Assembly (NCBI RefSeq): GCF_010091945.1
Contig: NZ_WVIE01000005.1
Location: forward strand, 1 to 64,000
DNA: 64,000 nucleotides
Source of the DNA: Myxacorys almedinensis A
GTDB lineage: Bacteria; Cyanobacteriota; Cyanobacteriia; Leptolyngbyales; Leptolyngbyaceae
Direction of reading: 5' to 3'
Below are positions 17,995-26,877 of the stretch, in pieces. The notes under the pieces were generated by a model. It made no database searches. It worked only from the letters and a program-made list of their open reading frames with translations, and had not been told where the DNA came from. Position 1 is the stretch's first letter; each line of letters starts with the position of its first letter. The position numbers and the translations under genes were made by a program.

Positions 17995-18984
17995 ATGGCT
18001 TGGACTCGTCACCACGTTTTGTCGCTCGCAGATTTTACGCCAGAGGAATACGATACCGTTTTGCAAACGGCGAGTAGTTTTCGCGAAGTGCTGTCGCGCC
18101 GTACTAAGAAGGTGCCAACCCTTCAGGGGCAGGTCGTGGCGAATCTGTTTTTTGAACCCTCTACGCGGACGCGCAGTAGCTTTGAGCTTGCCGCAAAACG
18201 GCTCTCGGCAGACACGCTAAACTTTGCGCCCGGCTCATCATCGCTGACGAAGGGAGAAACCATTCTCGATACGGCAAAAACCTATTTGGCGATGGGAACC
18301 GATATGATGGTGATTCGCCATAAAGAAGCGGGAGTGCCCCGTGCGATCGCAGATGAGATGGATCGTTTGGGCGTCAAAGTTGGGGTTCTCAATGCTGGCG
18401 ATGGGCAGCACGAGCATCCGTCCCAGGGCTTGCTCGACTTGTTTACCATCTGTTCGCTGCTCGATGCAAATACTCCTCGGTTAGGGCTGTTGCAGGGGAG
18501 AAAAATTGCGATCGTGGGCGACATTCTGCATTCACGAGTCGCACGATCCAACATTTGGAGCCTTACCGCAAGCGGAGCCGAGGTGCATTTAGCCGCGCCG
18601 CCAACGCTGTTACCCAAAGAGTTTGCCGATTTTGTAACAGAAGATGGGCTGCCTCGAAAGCTCGTTGTCCATTGGTCGCTCGATCCAGCGCTGACAGATG
18701 CCGATTTTGTGATGACGTTGCGCTTGCAAACAGAGCGAATGACCGATCATCTCTTGCCCAGTTTGCGAGAATATCATCAGCAGTTTGGCATTACCCGCGA
18801 TCGCTTGCGGCAGTGTCAACCGGGCGTCAAGGTTTTGCATCCAGGACCTGTCAATCGGGGTGTAGAAATTAGTTCGGATCTGATGGATGACCCGGAATTT
18901 AGTTTGATTTCACAGCAGGTCACAAGCGGTGTTGCCGTGCGGATGGCATTGCTGTATCTGATGGGCGGCGGCAAGGTTGGATGA
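17995..18984 (+). CDS. pyrB: Aspartate carbamoyltransferase catalytic subunit
   Basis: A 329-residue enzyme that condenses carbamoyl phosphate and aspartate in pyrimidine synthesis. The carbamoyl-phosphate motif [13 protein letters not shown] is at about 53-65, the [14 protein letters not shown] segment near 140, and the C-terminal [10 protein letters not shown] is diagnostic. GGAG lies 4-7 nt before the ATG. No pyrI or pyrC is adjacent. The gene ends 1 bp before the stop of the convergent TspO-like gene. Confidence 0.97.
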   Translation: MAWTRHHVLSLADFTPEEYDTVLQTASSFREVLSRRTKKVPTLQGQVVANLFFEPSTRTRSSFELAAKRLSADTLNFAPGSSSLTKGETILDTAKTYLAMGTDMMVIRHKEAGVPRAIADEMDRLGVKVGVLNAGDGQHEHPSQGLLDLFTICSLLDANTPRLGLLQGRKIAIVGDILHSRVARSNIWSLTASGAEVHLAAPPTLLPKEFADFVTEDGLPRKLVVHWSLDPALTDADFVMTLRLQTERMTDHLLPSLREYHQQFGITRDRLRQCQPGVKVLHPGPVNRGVEISSDLMDDPEFSLISQQVTSGVAVRMALLYLMGGGKVG

Positions 18985-18985
18985 C

Positions 18986-19801
18986 TTAGAGATCGCCAGA
19001 TTTGTACTGCTTAGACTTATACTGCGTGAACCCGATGAGTAGCAGTAGGGCGATTGCCAGTCCAAACGCTGTGGCAGAAAGCGCCAACTGACCCGACTGC
19101 CGCACTGCGATCGCAATCAGTGCCCAAACGATCACAAAGCCAAAGGCTGCATCCTGAAATTGAATCGTGATGATGGTTGTCATGGCGGCTGCGATCGCAA
19201 GCATCACCCCTGTCCACACGACAGGAGCAATGCCCCAACCATCCCAACCTGAGATATATAGGGCTGATGCCACGTTCACGATCGATGCTACACTGATCCA
19301 TCCAAGGTAAAGACTGATTGGAATTTGACTAAAGATTTTCTCGTCTTGAGCTACCCGATTTGCCCCGCGAAGCTCGGAAGACTCCATCCGGCTCCACCCA
19401 TAGGCAGCAATCAGGCTTAAGAGAATGCCGAACATTAGCACCACAGATAGCCAAAACTGTTGAGCGGTAAAAAGAAACACCCAAACCATTTGAAACACAC
19501 AAGCTGCCACAATCGGAGCGCGCACTTTCTCTAAACGGGCGTTATCTCGCTGCGCCGGAGACGCCTGATAAATACCAAAAGCAATCAGCCCAATGTAAAT
19601 CAAGCCCCAAATAGCGAAGGCATAATTTGCGGGGGTGATCAAAACAGGGGCAAAAATCGTGTTGGAAATTTCTCCAATGTTTTGTCCACTGATCGGAAAG
19701 AAGTTGGAAAGGGCATTGATAATAATTGCTGCCAAAATCGAAATGATGACCGCACTTTGCCACACCTTGTTCTGAGAAGAACCCTGTTGAGAGCCTTGCA
19801 T
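18986..19801 (-). CDS. TspO/MBR-related integral membrane protein
   Basis: A 271-residue polytopic membrane protein with eight or so hydrophobic segments. The segment LITPANYAFAIWGLIYIGL is the signature of the larger TspO-like family annotated as tryptophan-rich sensory protein in cyanobacteria. It is longer than classical TspO (about 160 residues), so a porphyrin/tetrapyrrole binding role cannot be transferred safely. The C-terminus is short and basic (TQYKSKQYKSGDL) and contains a small YKSK duplication. Confidence 0.7.
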   Translation of the reverse strand: MQGSQQGSSQNKVWQSAVIISILAAIIINALSNFFPISGQNIGEISNTIFAPVLITPANYAFAIWGLIYIGLIAFGIYQASPAQRDNARLEKVRAPIVAACVFQMVWVFLFTAQQFWLSVVLMFGILLSLIAAYGWSRMESSELRGANRVAQDEKIFSQIPISLYLGWISVASIVNVASALYISGWDGWGIAPVVWTGVMLAIAAAMTTIITIQFQDAAFGFVIVWALIAIAVRQSGQLALSATAFGLAIALLLLIGFTQYKSKQYKSGDL

Positions 19802-20092
19802 ATGTTTTTCCTTAACTCACTCTTTCAGGTTAACAAAGCGATTTAGCCTAACCTCCAACTAACGGCTTGATCCATTCTGAGGGGTTTGCTCTTTTGCAAA
19901 ATCTTAGGGCGGTGCGGCGCGTTTCTGGGGAGTTGAGTGAAGCCGCGATCGCGCCCATCCCCAAAGTGCAATTTTTCTACTGCTATAACTTCCAATGTGA
20001 GCAACACAACGATTAAGGTCAAGAAACTTTGCAGACGCAGACAACCTTTGCCACTCAGCCAAGTATCTTTATAGGATGGGCGTGCAGCAGAA

Positions 20093-20893
20093 TTATGATG
20101 CGGCTGTTTGGGCTGTAACCCCCACCGTTGCATAGTAAATTGCCCAGGCATTTCGATCTTCTGAGAATAGACAATACTGCTCAATATCGTCTTGGGTTGC
20201 TTCGCCTGTGGCAATATATTTTTCTGCAAGTTGCACGGTAGACATCTTCATCACTGTTGCTATGCCTGAACCACCATTGGATAGGGGAACATCATTTTCC
20301 ACAGATAGCTGCCGTAAGCCGAGCGTTTGAAATGTTGCAGGCAATTTAACACCCAATGCATAATCCATGTTTCTATCTGCAAACATCTGCAAAATAGCTC
20401 GATTCACTCGATTCACCGAGTCACAAGCCCTTTCCTCGCCAGTGATCGCTCTTGCCGCTGAGAAATCAGGCTCCTCAATGACGATCCATCCACCCGGCTT
20501 GAGCAAATCTAACATTCTTGCCAACGCTACTTGGAAGTCTGGAATGTGGATGAGAACATAACGGGCATGAACAAGATCAAAAGAGCGATTTTCAAGCGAA
20601 AGATGCCGAATGTCAGCTTCCAAAACCTCAACGTTAGGTAATTGAATATTCGCGACAAAACGAGTATCTAAATCAACAGCAACAACTTTGCCATTTTCTC
20701 CAACAACTGCTGCCATCCACTGCGCGACCGACCCTGCTCCTGCTCCAACTTCAAGGCAACGCCAATCTACTGTAATTCCGGTTGCTTGAATCCGCTTGCG
20801 GCTTGCTAGATCAAAGACTTGCTCAATTGCCTGAAGTCGTTCAAGTTCTTTGACATATTGAGAATCAGTAAAAACGTATTGAGACTTTGACAT
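20093..20893 (-). CDS. Class I SAM-dependent methyltransferase
   Basis: A 266-residue protein with motif I LEVGAGAGSVAQWMA (about 47-61), the acidic end of strand 2 in VVAVDLDTRF, motif II around FDLVHARYVLIHI, and LLKPGGWIVIEEPDF as motif III/post-III. This is a UbiE/Methyltransf_25-type small-molecule methylase. The substrate cannot be read from sequence or neighbours. Confidence 0.85.
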   Translation of the reverse strand: MSKSQYVFTDSQYVKELERLQAIEQVFDLASRKRIQATGITVDWRCLEVGAGAGSVAQWMAAVVGENGKVVAVDLDTRFVANIQLPNVEVLEADIRHLSLENRSFDLVHARYVLIHIPDFQVALARMLDLLKPGGWIVIEEPDFSAARAITGEERACDSVNRVNRAILQMFADRNMDYALGVKLPATFQTLGLRQLSVENDVPLSNGGSGIATVMKMSTVQLAEKYIATGEATQDDIEQYCLFSEDRNAWAIYYATVGVTAQTAAS

Positions 20894-21277
20894 TTATACC
20901 TCTGCTCAACTGTGCAAGCCGACACAAATCCAACTCTAATTGCTACCTCAAAAATTGACAAGTGTACCGCCTTATTGATAACCAAAGTCTAATAACAACT
21001 GGGTTCAGCAGCGACCAGTAACACCAAAACGAAATCATAAGACTTTGACCCGTCTGCTCCAACCGAGTGATTAGGTTTTATCATTGTGTACCACTGTTAT
21101 GGTTATTTTCCCGTTTCTATTGGGCTGAACTATTCCGTCTATGATCCCCAATCTGGGTAACGCTGAAAGAAACGCGCCTCACAATAGTTATTACTCACTC
21201 CCAACAGGGCAGAAAGCAACTTTTGAATGAGTCGAAATAATTATCACTTCCCCAATCAGAAATAAATCCAAGTTCAC
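20894..21277. other. Intergenic region without visible genes
   Basis: AT-rich spacer between the methyltransferase and the 3' end of the ribosomal protein operon. I see no open frame or RNA fold beyond the rplL terminator at its right edge. The methyltransferase promoter must lie in its left part. Confidence 0.45.
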
Positions 21278-21316
21278 AAAAAAGGAGCCGCGATCGTAGG
21301 TTTAGATCGTGACTCC
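21278..21316 (-). terminator. Intrinsic terminator after rplL
   Basis: Read on the minus strand, GGAGTCACGATC pairs with GATCGCGGCTCC (one G-T and one mismatch) around a 9-nt loop, followed by six T. It lies 33 bp beyond the rplL stop codon. Confidence 0.85.
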
Positions 21317-21348
21317 GATACGTATCAAAACAGGTAGGCTGGTTTGGC

Positions 21349-21744
21349 TTACTTGATCGAAACCTTACCGCCAGCTTCCTCAATCTGTTTCTTGATGTCT
21401 TCAGCTTCAGCCTTTGCTGCACCTTCTTTGATGGCTTTAGGAGCAGCTTCTACAAGGTCTTTGGCTTCTTTCAGACCCAATCCAGTAATCGTCCGAACGA
21501 CTTTAAGAATTGCAATCTTCTTATCAGCCGGAACTTCTTCCAAAATCGCGTCAAACTCGGTCTTTTCTTCAACTTCTTCCGCCACTGCCCCGCCGCCTGC
21601 GCCCGGAGCCATCATCATCATGCCCCCCGCCGGAGCCGCCGCGCTAACGCCAAACGTCTCTTCAATTTGCTTGACGAGTTCAGAAGCTTCCAAAAGGGAC
21701 AACCCCTTTAACTTTTCTACAATTTCATCAGTAACAGCAGACAT
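21349..21744 (-). CDS. rplL: 50S ribosomal protein L7/L12
   Basis: A 131-residue stalk protein that recruits translation GTPases. It has the helical dimerisation N-terminus, the Ala/Gly/Met-rich flexible hinge ([15 protein letters not shown]-type) and the conserved C-terminal domain ([32 protein letters not shown]). Last gene of the operon, 48 bp after rplJ. Confidence 0.97.
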   Translation of the reverse strand: MSAVTDEIVEKLKGLSLLEASELVKQIEETFGVSAAAPAGGMMMMAPGAGGGAVAEEVEEKTEFDAILEEVPADKKIAILKVVRTITGLGLKEAKDLVEAAPKAIKEGAAKAEAEDIKKQIEEAGGKVSIK

Positions 21745-21792
21745 GAGTTAACTCCTTGAAAATAATGAGTGAAATCGAACCGTAGCAGCCGA

Positions 21793-22323
21793 TTAAGCCG
21801 CCTCTTCCTTCTCGGAAATTTGCTGGATAGCACGAGCCAAACCAGACGGCACTTCGTTGATGCCAACTGCCAACTGAGTTGCCACACCATTAATTGCGCC
21901 AGCAATTTGGGCAATGAGTTGCTCTTTAGAAGGGAGATCAGCGATCGCTTTCAAGTCTGCCTCTTTCAGCAGCTTGCCTTCCATAACGCCGCCGCGCATC
22001 TCAGTCTTTTTAGTGACCTTCTGAAATTCTTGGTAGGCCTTAATCGCCCCACCAAGATCATCTTGAACAATCACAAAAGCAGAGTCGCCTTTGAGGATTT
22101 CGCTAACAGGCTGCCATCGCTCATCGCCCTGAATCGCAATATTCATCAGGGTATTTTTCGACACGGTGCAAACCGCACCCTTTGGGCGAAGCCGATTTCG
22201 CAAGTCAGAAATTTCAGCAACCGTCAGCCCACTGTAATTAACGATGAACATTAACTGAGCAGTACTGAGCGACTGTTGAATTTCCGCAACAGCGTTTTTC
22301 TTGTCTTGCAGCGTTTTTCCCAT
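21793..22323 (-). CDS. rplJ: 50S ribosomal protein L10
   Basis: A 176-residue stalk base protein. MGKTLQDKKNAVAEIQQSL and FIVNYSGLTVAEISDLRNRL are characteristic, and the C-terminal helix that binds L7/L12 dimers is present. AAGGAGGTG is an ideal ribosome-binding site 8 nt upstream of the ATG. Expression is probably controlled by the leader hairpins lying between rplA and rplJ. Confidence 0.97.
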   Translation of the reverse strand: MGKTLQDKKNAVAEIQQSLSTAQLMFIVNYSGLTVAEISDLRNRLRPKGAVCTVSKNTLMNIAIQGDERWQPVSEILKGDSAFVIVQDDLGGAIKAYQEFQKVTKKTEMRGGVMEGKLLKEADLKAIADLPSKEQLIAQIAGAINGVATQLAVGINEVPSGLARAIQQISEKEEAA

Positions 22324-22383
22324 TCGTTTTCACCTCCTTAAACTGGGGATTTGTGAGACAAAAATTGCCCTCACATTCCAAAC

Positions 22384-22500
22384 AAAAAACCTCGATTTGG
22401 GTAAACCGAGGTCGCTTAATTTCTACGTGCCGTTGCAAAGCGGCAGACGAGAAATCAAACCTCGGCAGGACATTAAGCCTAAAGCCCCTGCTATCTTTGG
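22384..22500 (-). promoter_or_regulatory. Ribosomal protein L10 leader with attenuator hairpin
   Basis: In the 230-bp rplA-rplJ spacer the minus strand reads GATAGCAGGGGC, then CTTAATGTCCTGCCGAGGT, matching the conserved core of the L10 leader (L10 binding kink-turn region). It is followed by a hairpin CCTCGGTTTACCCAAATCGAGG (22390-22411) and then six T (22384-22389), an intrinsic terminator placed before rplJ. The arrangement suggests L10(L12) binding controls read-through. Confidence 0.75.
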
Positions 22501-22553
22501 TTTGGAATATTTAGTTAGAGCAAAATGCTTCGATAGTGTGCCTCTAAAACGGG

Positions 22554-23264
22554 TTAGGCTGCCTCAAGCTTGAGGTCGCGCAGAGCATTTACATCCACCT
22601 GGATCGACGGACCCATCGTTGAAGACACATATATCGTACGCCAATAGCGACCCTTTGCACCAGAAGGACGGTTACGATCGACAGTTTCTTGCAGAGCTTT
22701 GAGGTTGACCAGCAAATCTTGTGCCGAAAACCCCGCTTTGCCAAACATGACGTGAACAATCCCCGTCCGGTCTGCCCGAAATTCGAGCTTTCCAGCTTTG
22801 AACTCTGCGATCGCTTGCGGCAAATCAAACGTAACTGTACCGCCCTTAGGAGACGGCATCAACCCACGAGGCCCCAAAACCCGACCCAGTTTTGCCACTT
22901 GCGGCATCATATCGGGCGTGGCAATCAGCAGATCAAAATCCATCATGCCTTTGGCGATGTCCTCGATCAGTTCTTCAGAACCCGCCAGATTAGCCCCTGC
23001 ACTCGTTGCTTCAGCCACCTTTTCGCCCCGAGCAATCACCGCAACCCGAACATCTTGACCTGTGCCTTTGGGCAAGGCAACCGTCGTTCTAAGCTGCTGA
23101 TCGGTATATTTTGGATCGATGCCCAAGCGAATATGGGCTTCAGCCGATTCAGGAAATTTTGCGGTCGCGGTCTCTTTCAACAAATTTAGCGCTTCCAAAG
23201 GCTCGTAAGGACGATCTTCTACCTTTGCCAGCAATTCTTTCAATCGCTTTGATACTTTTGGCAT
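22554..23264 (-). CDS. rplA: 50S ribosomal protein L1
   Basis: A 236-residue L1 protein. It begins [20 protein letters not shown] and contains the L1 signature region [20 protein letters not shown] and [11 protein letters not shown]. Normal length. Follows rplK by 62 bp. Confidence 0.97.
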   Translation of the reverse strand: MPKVSKRLKELLAKVEDRPYEPLEALNLLKETATAKFPESAEAHIRLGIDPKYTDQQLRTTVALPKGTGQDVRVAVIARGEKVAEATSAGANLAGSEELIEDIAKGMMDFDLLIATPDMMPQVAKLGRVLGPRGLMPSPKGGTVTFDLPQAIAEFKAGKLEFRADRTGIVHVMFGKAGFSAQDLLVNLKALQETVDRNRPSGAKGRYWRTIYVSSTMGPSIQVDVNALRDLKLEAA

Positions 23265-23326
23265 TGCTTTCTCCTGGGGTCATAGCGAGGAAGTCCTCTC
23301 CCCCAATAAATAATGTGGGCGGTGAA

Positions 23327-23749
23327 TTACTTGACAGTTACACCCATATTCCGGGCGGTTCCTTCAATAATTTTCATGGCAGCTTCAATGTCATTCGCAT
23401 TAAGGTCAGGCATTTTAGTTTTGGCGATGTCCTCAAGCTGAGCGCGGCTAATACTGCCGACTTTCTTTTTGTTCGGTTCGCCAGAACCTGTGGAAATTCC
23501 TGCGGCTTGAGCAATCAACTTCGATGCCGGAGGCGTTTTCAAGATAAACGTAAAACTCCGGTCTTCGTACACCGAGATTTCTACCGGAACCACCATTCCT
23601 GCTTGATCCGCAGTTCTGGCGTTATATTCCTTGCAGAACATCATGATGTTGACCCCATGCTGACCGAGGGCAGGACCGATCGGCGGCGCAGGGTTTGCTT
23701 TGCCAGCGTTAATCGCCAGCTTAATCACGGCGGTGATTTTTTTAGCCAT
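23327..23749 (-). CDS. rplK: 50S ribosomal protein L11
   Basis: A 140-residue protein of the GTPase-associated centre. [20 protein letters not shown] is the conserved N-terminal domain, and [14 protein letters not shown] the linker. The C-terminal rRNA-binding domain ends [13 protein letters not shown]. It follows nusG by 17 bp. Confidence 0.97.
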   Translation of the reverse strand: MAKKITAVIKLAINAGKANPAPPIGPALGQHGVNIMMFCKEYNARTADQAGMVVPVEISVYEDRSFTFILKTPPASKLIAQAAGISTGSGEPNKKKVGSISRAQLEDIAKTKMPDLNANDIEAAMKIIEGTARNMGVTVK

Positions 23750-23766
23750 CGGTTACTCTCTATCGA

Positions 23767-24396
23767 TTAGATCTTCTCAACTTGGTTGACTTCCAGTTCT
23801 ACTGGCGTATCTCGCCCGAAGATTGAAAGCAGCGCCTTGAGTTTACTGCGCTCTGGGCTAACTTCGATGACTTCGCCTTCAAATTCCTTAAACGGACCTG
23901 AAAGCACTGTGATCTTGTCGCCTGCTGCCAGATCAATTTTTCTGACTGGCTCCTGCTCTTGAGACTGCTTGAAGATGCGTTCCACTTCTGAGTGTCCCAA
24001 GGGCATTGGTTTGACGTGACCCCGCCCGCGCCCATAGCGCCGCTTTTGCTCTGCGCCGACGAAGTTGATCACGTTGGGAGTGTTCTTGACGACCTGCCAA
24101 CTCTCATCATCCATTAACATCCGGATCAAGACGTAGCCTGGAAATACTTTCTCGGCGGCTTCCTTCGAGCGTCCATCTTTTTGATGTCTGAGGATGGGAG
24201 TTTCAGGAATCTGAACTTCCAAAATTCGATTGGCAACGTCGAGGGTATCAATACGCTGCTCTAGGTTGGCTTTAACACGCTTTTCGCAGCCCGACGCGAC
24301 CTGCACGGCATACCACCGCGCCTTGCCTGGCTGAAGATCGTCTGGGCTATCGTCGGAGCGATCGTCAAACTGCGTTTCGTCTGAGGTATAGGTCAT
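23767..24396 (-). CDS. nusG: Transcription termination/antitermination factor NusG
   Basis: The start is the ATG giving MTYTSDETQFDD, whose ATGA overlaps the secE stop codon by 4 nt, so translation is coupled; the protein is then 209 residues. It has the NGN domain (RWYAVQVASGCEKRV, then FPGYVLIRM), and a C-terminal KOW domain (GDKITVLSGPFKEFEGEV). A short acidic N-terminal extension precedes the NGN domain, as in other cyanobacteria. Confidence 0.96.
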   Translation of the reverse strand: MTYTSDETQFDDRSDDSPDDLQPGKARWYAVQVASGCEKRVKANLEQRIDTLDVANRILEVQIPETPILRHQKDGRSKEAAEKVFPGYVLIRMLMDDESWQVVKNTPNVINFVGAEQKRRYGRGRGHVKPMPLGHSEVERIFKQSQEQEPVRKIDLAAGDKITVLSGPFKEFEGEVIEVSPERSKLKALLSIFGRDTPVELEVNQVEKI

Positions 24397-24617
24397 CCAA
24401 ACACCTTCCCTTGTCCCCACTGAAACAACTGGTCAACCAAGTAAATCAGGGTTGCTGACAGCGTAACCATCAAGATCACAGCGACGGATTCGCTGATGAG
24501 TTGCTGACGGCTAGGCCAAACCACCTTGCTGAGTTCTTCCTTGGTTCCGTCGATAAACGAGCTTGGGTTAAATCCAGTGTTTTGCTCTTGGATAGACGCT
24601 TCTTCTTTTTTTGCCAC
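24393..24617 (-). CDS. secE: Preprotein translocase subunit SecE
   Basis: A 74-residue single-span protein: a cytosolic amphipathic part (SFIDGTKEELSKVVWPSRQQ) and one membrane helix (VAVILMVTLSATLIYLVDQL). The W-P-S-R motif is diagnostic. It is the first protein gene of the secE-nusG-rplKAJL cluster, following tRNA-Trp. Confidence 0.95.
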   Translation of the reverse strand: MAKKEEASIQEQNTGFNPSSFIDGTKEELSKVVWPSRQQLISESVAVILMVTLSATLIYLVDQLFQWGQGKVFG

Positions 24618-24850
24618 AGTGTTCAGCGCTCCATCATGTCGGGTAAATCAGAGACTCACGTTAGCGAGCCATCTGAGCGGGTGAAATCCGATAGATGATC
24701 GGAAACCTTTATTTTAGGCTAATCCGCAATTCTCAGCTAAAAGAGGACACAATCTCATACGAACGGCGGAGTGTGCCCCCAAGCTATGAGTTGATCAGCG
24801 ACTCAAGCTGCACCGAGATGCAATAGCCAAGACAAATTCAGAGTATTCAG

Positions 24851-24923
24851 CGCGCCCTGGAGGACTTGAACCCCCGACATCAGGTTTTGGAGACCTGCGT
24901 TCTACCAACTGAACTAAGAGCGC
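24851..24923 (-). tRNA. trnW: tRNA-Trp (anticodon CCA)
   Basis: The minus strand folds into a 73-nt cloverleaf: acceptor GCGCTCT/AGGGCGC, D-arm TAGTTCAGTTGGTAGAAC, anticodon stem CAGGT/ACCTG with loop CTCCAAA (anticodon CCA), and T-arm GGGGGTTCAAGTCCTCC. CCA is not encoded. Its place between rplS and secE is the usual cyanobacterial order. Confidence 0.95.
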
Positions 24924-25024
24924 GTGAGCCGAATGACTCTGAATGCTTAATCTTTACTATCTGTTCTTTGCTATTTGTATAGTCTAACAGGTCTTGGAAT
25001 CGCAAGGTCTGGGTTATGGGTTTT

Positions 25025-25045
25025 CCTGCGGAGTATTGCCGCAGG
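25025..25045 (-). terminator. Hairpin after rplS
   Basis: CCTGCGG/CCGCAGG form a perfect 7-bp stem with a 7-nt loop, 27 bp past the rplS stop. It is not followed by a T-run on the minus strand, so it may be a processing or partial termination signal before tRNA-Trp. Confidence 0.4.
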
Positions 25046-25071
25046 CGTCTTCTAGCCCTGATCGCTTGAGC

Positions 25072-25437
25072 TTAGGTGAGGGCGCGATCGAAGCGCTGCT
25101 TCAGGCGGGTTGCCTTACCGATACGATCGCGTAAGTAGTAGAGCTTTGCCCGGCGCACTCTTGAGCGACGCAAGATCTTGATGGTCTCGATGCGAGGGGA
25201 ATGAACGAGGAAAACCCGCTCTACGCCGACGCCTTGAAAGGTCTTACGGACGGTGATGGTTTTGGAAATGCCAGCACTTGCCATGGCGATCACAACGCCT
25301 TCATAGGGCTGGGTGCGCTCTTTCTCGCCCTCTTGAATGATCACGCCAACTTTGACGGTATCGCCAATCTGGATATTCGGCAGATCTGACTTCATTTGCT
25401 CCGCTTCGATCGAGCGGATGATTTCTTGCGCTTTCAT
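25072..25437 (-). CDS. rplS: 50S ribosomal protein L19
   Basis: A 121-residue protein: [20 protein letters not shown], then [20 protein letters not shown] and [20 protein letters not shown], the conserved L19 core and C-terminus. It is upstream of tRNA-Trp and the secE cluster on the same strand. Confidence 0.97.
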   Translation of the reverse strand: MKAQEIIRSIEAEQMKSDLPNIQIGDTVKVGVIIQEGEKERTQPYEGVVIAMASAGISKTITVRKTFQGVGVERVFLVHSPRIETIKILRRSRVRRAKLYYLRDRIGKATRLKQRFDRALT

Positions 25438-25652
25438 AAAGGGCGTTAAAACTCACAATTCCTCACTTTAGCTTATGCAAGGGCGTTCCGTCTAGAGTCC
25501 GTCTAAAAACTTTTGCAACAATCGTTAATTCACACTTAAGTTCCTACTCTAATGCCCCCTTGGGGGATTGAATTCGGCAATCTAGGTAGCTTTACTGACG
25601 TTAGGAAAAGACACTGCTCTGCATCACGAGCGACAGCCAAAGGAATTTACCC

Positions 25653-26372
25653 ATGTTCGCAATATCTTCCCTGTTTCAGCCTCAGCTAGCCTTGCACATT
25701 CCCGATGGCTTTCTGAGCTTGCCTGTCATTCTAGTTACTTGGATTCTGGCGATCGCGCTGATTGGCATTAGTCTTCAGCGTGTCCAAGCGACCTACCAAG
25801 AACGCGCCGTTCCGCTGATGGGGGTGTGTGCTGCATTTATTTTTGCCGCACAGATGATTAATTTTCCCATTCCGGGCGGTACGTCGGGGCACTTGCTGGG
25901 CGGCACGTTGGCAGGAGCCTTGTTAGGACCGTGGGCGGGATCACTGGTAATGGCAGTGGTTTTTGTAGTGCAAACCCTCTTGTTCCAAGATGGCGGCTTG
26001 ACGGTGCTGGGAGCCAACATTGTGAACATGGGGCTGATTGGCACGTTTGGCGGATATTATCTCTATAAAGTAATTCGCTCAGTGCTGGGGCAAGACTCGC
26101 TGCGGGGTGTCTTGGTAGGAGCCGCGATCGCAGCGTGGATGAGCGTTTTTGTCTCAGCCATTGTCTGTGCCATTCAGCTTGCTATTTCGGGCACGGTTCC
26201 GCTTGCGGTAGCAATATCAGCGATGGCATTTTGGCACTTCATGATCGGCATCGGAGAAGCGATCATCACGGTGGCTGCCCTAAGCTACATTTGGCGCACC
26301 CGTCCAGACATGTTTCACAGACCGCCCCGCCATGCCATAGCAGATAAGTCGCGCTCCTATTCAGCGCGTTAG
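25653..26372 (+). CDS. cbiM: Energy-coupling factor transporter substrate-binding component CbiM (Co/Ni)
   Basis: A 239-residue membrane protein, the metal-binding S component of a cobalt or nickel ECF importer. The motif HIPDGFLSLPVI and the NFPIPGGTSGHLLGGTLAG loop are diagnostic. The ATG at 25653 has a good AAAGGA site and adds 13 residues before the usual Met-His N-terminus. A TTG at 25692 would give exactly MHIPDGF, which matters because the free N-terminus helps bind the metal in this family. It starts a four-gene operon with the PDGLE, CbiQ and CbiO genes. Confidence 0.93.
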   Translation: MFAISSLFQPQLALHIPDGFLSLPVILVTWILAIALIGISLQRVQATYQERAVPLMGVCAAFIFAAQMINFPIPGGTSGHLLGGTLAGALLGPWAGSLVMAVVFVVQTLLFQDGGLTVLGANIVNMGLIGTFGGYYLYKVIRSVLGQDSLRGVLVGAAIAAWMSVFVSAIVCAIQLAISGTVPLAVAISAMAFWHFMIGIGEAIITVAALSYIWRTRPDMFHRPPRHAIADKSRSYSAR

Positions 26373-26427
26373 AGTTGTGCCACAAATCTGCCTTGCCTAT
26401 CGTTCGTTAAAAAAGGAAAAGTTGGCT

Positions 26428-26769
26428 ATGAGTGATGCTTCCAGAACTAGAAATCGGGCGTTTGTCCTGACGGGATTAGGAATTTCTCTGTTGATTGCGG
26501 TGTTTGTGTCACCTTTTGCAAGCGGCGATCCAGACGGTCTCGATCGCGTGTCGCAAGATCAAGGGTTTGATGAGAGAGCGGTGGAAGATCCGATCACCCA
26601 CAGGCTGCCGTTTTATCAGCTATTTGATGAGTATGCCGTGCGGGGTGTGCCAGAACAGGTGGCAACCCCGATCGCAGGGCTAGTGGGTACGTTGGCTGCA
26701 TTTGGGCTAGCTTGGGGAGCAGGAAAAGTGTTGATTCGCAACAAACACGAACGAGGCGATGAGATGTAA
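26428..26769 (+). CDS. PDGLE-domain (CbiN-like) component of Co/Ni transporter
   Basis: The start is the ATG at 26428 (AAAAGGAAAA upstream), giving 113 residues. Two membrane helices (VLTGLGISLLIAVFVSPFA and IAGLVGTLAAFGLAWGAGK) flank an extracytoplasmic loop that begins SGDPDGLDRVSQDQGF. The PDGLE/PDGLD motif marks the CbiN-like family that helps CbiM load metal. It lies between cbiM and cbiQ. Confidence 0.88.
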   Translation: MSDASRTRNRAFVLTGLGISLLIAVFVSPFASGDPDGLDRVSQDQGFDERAVEDPITHRLPFYQLFDEYAVRGVPEQVATPIAGLVGTLAAFGLAWGAGKVLIRNKHERGDEM

Positions 26770-26877
26770 CTTTGAACGCGCAGACTGATGGAATTTAGAA
26801 TTCCGCCTGATGATTTCCAAGTGATCTGTTTTGTTTTACATCTTATTCTGTCTACTTAACCTACTGCTCAGTTCCGA

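Noticed and set aside
19843-20229. Minus-strand frame of 128 codons next to the methyltransferase
   Set aside because: It overlaps the methyltransferase 3' end in another frame, has no family resemblance and no ribosome-binding site.
22689-23189. Plus-strand frame of 166 codons
   Set aside because: It is antisense to rplA and reflects codon bias of that gene.
23111-23770. Plus-strand frame of 219 codons
   Set aside because: It is antisense to rplK/rplA; composition is not protein-like despite its length.
25540-25652. Possible cobalamin riboswitch upstream of cbiM
   Set aside because: I could not find the conserved B12-box core or the expected long structured leader; only a small CCCCCTTGGGGG palindrome is present.
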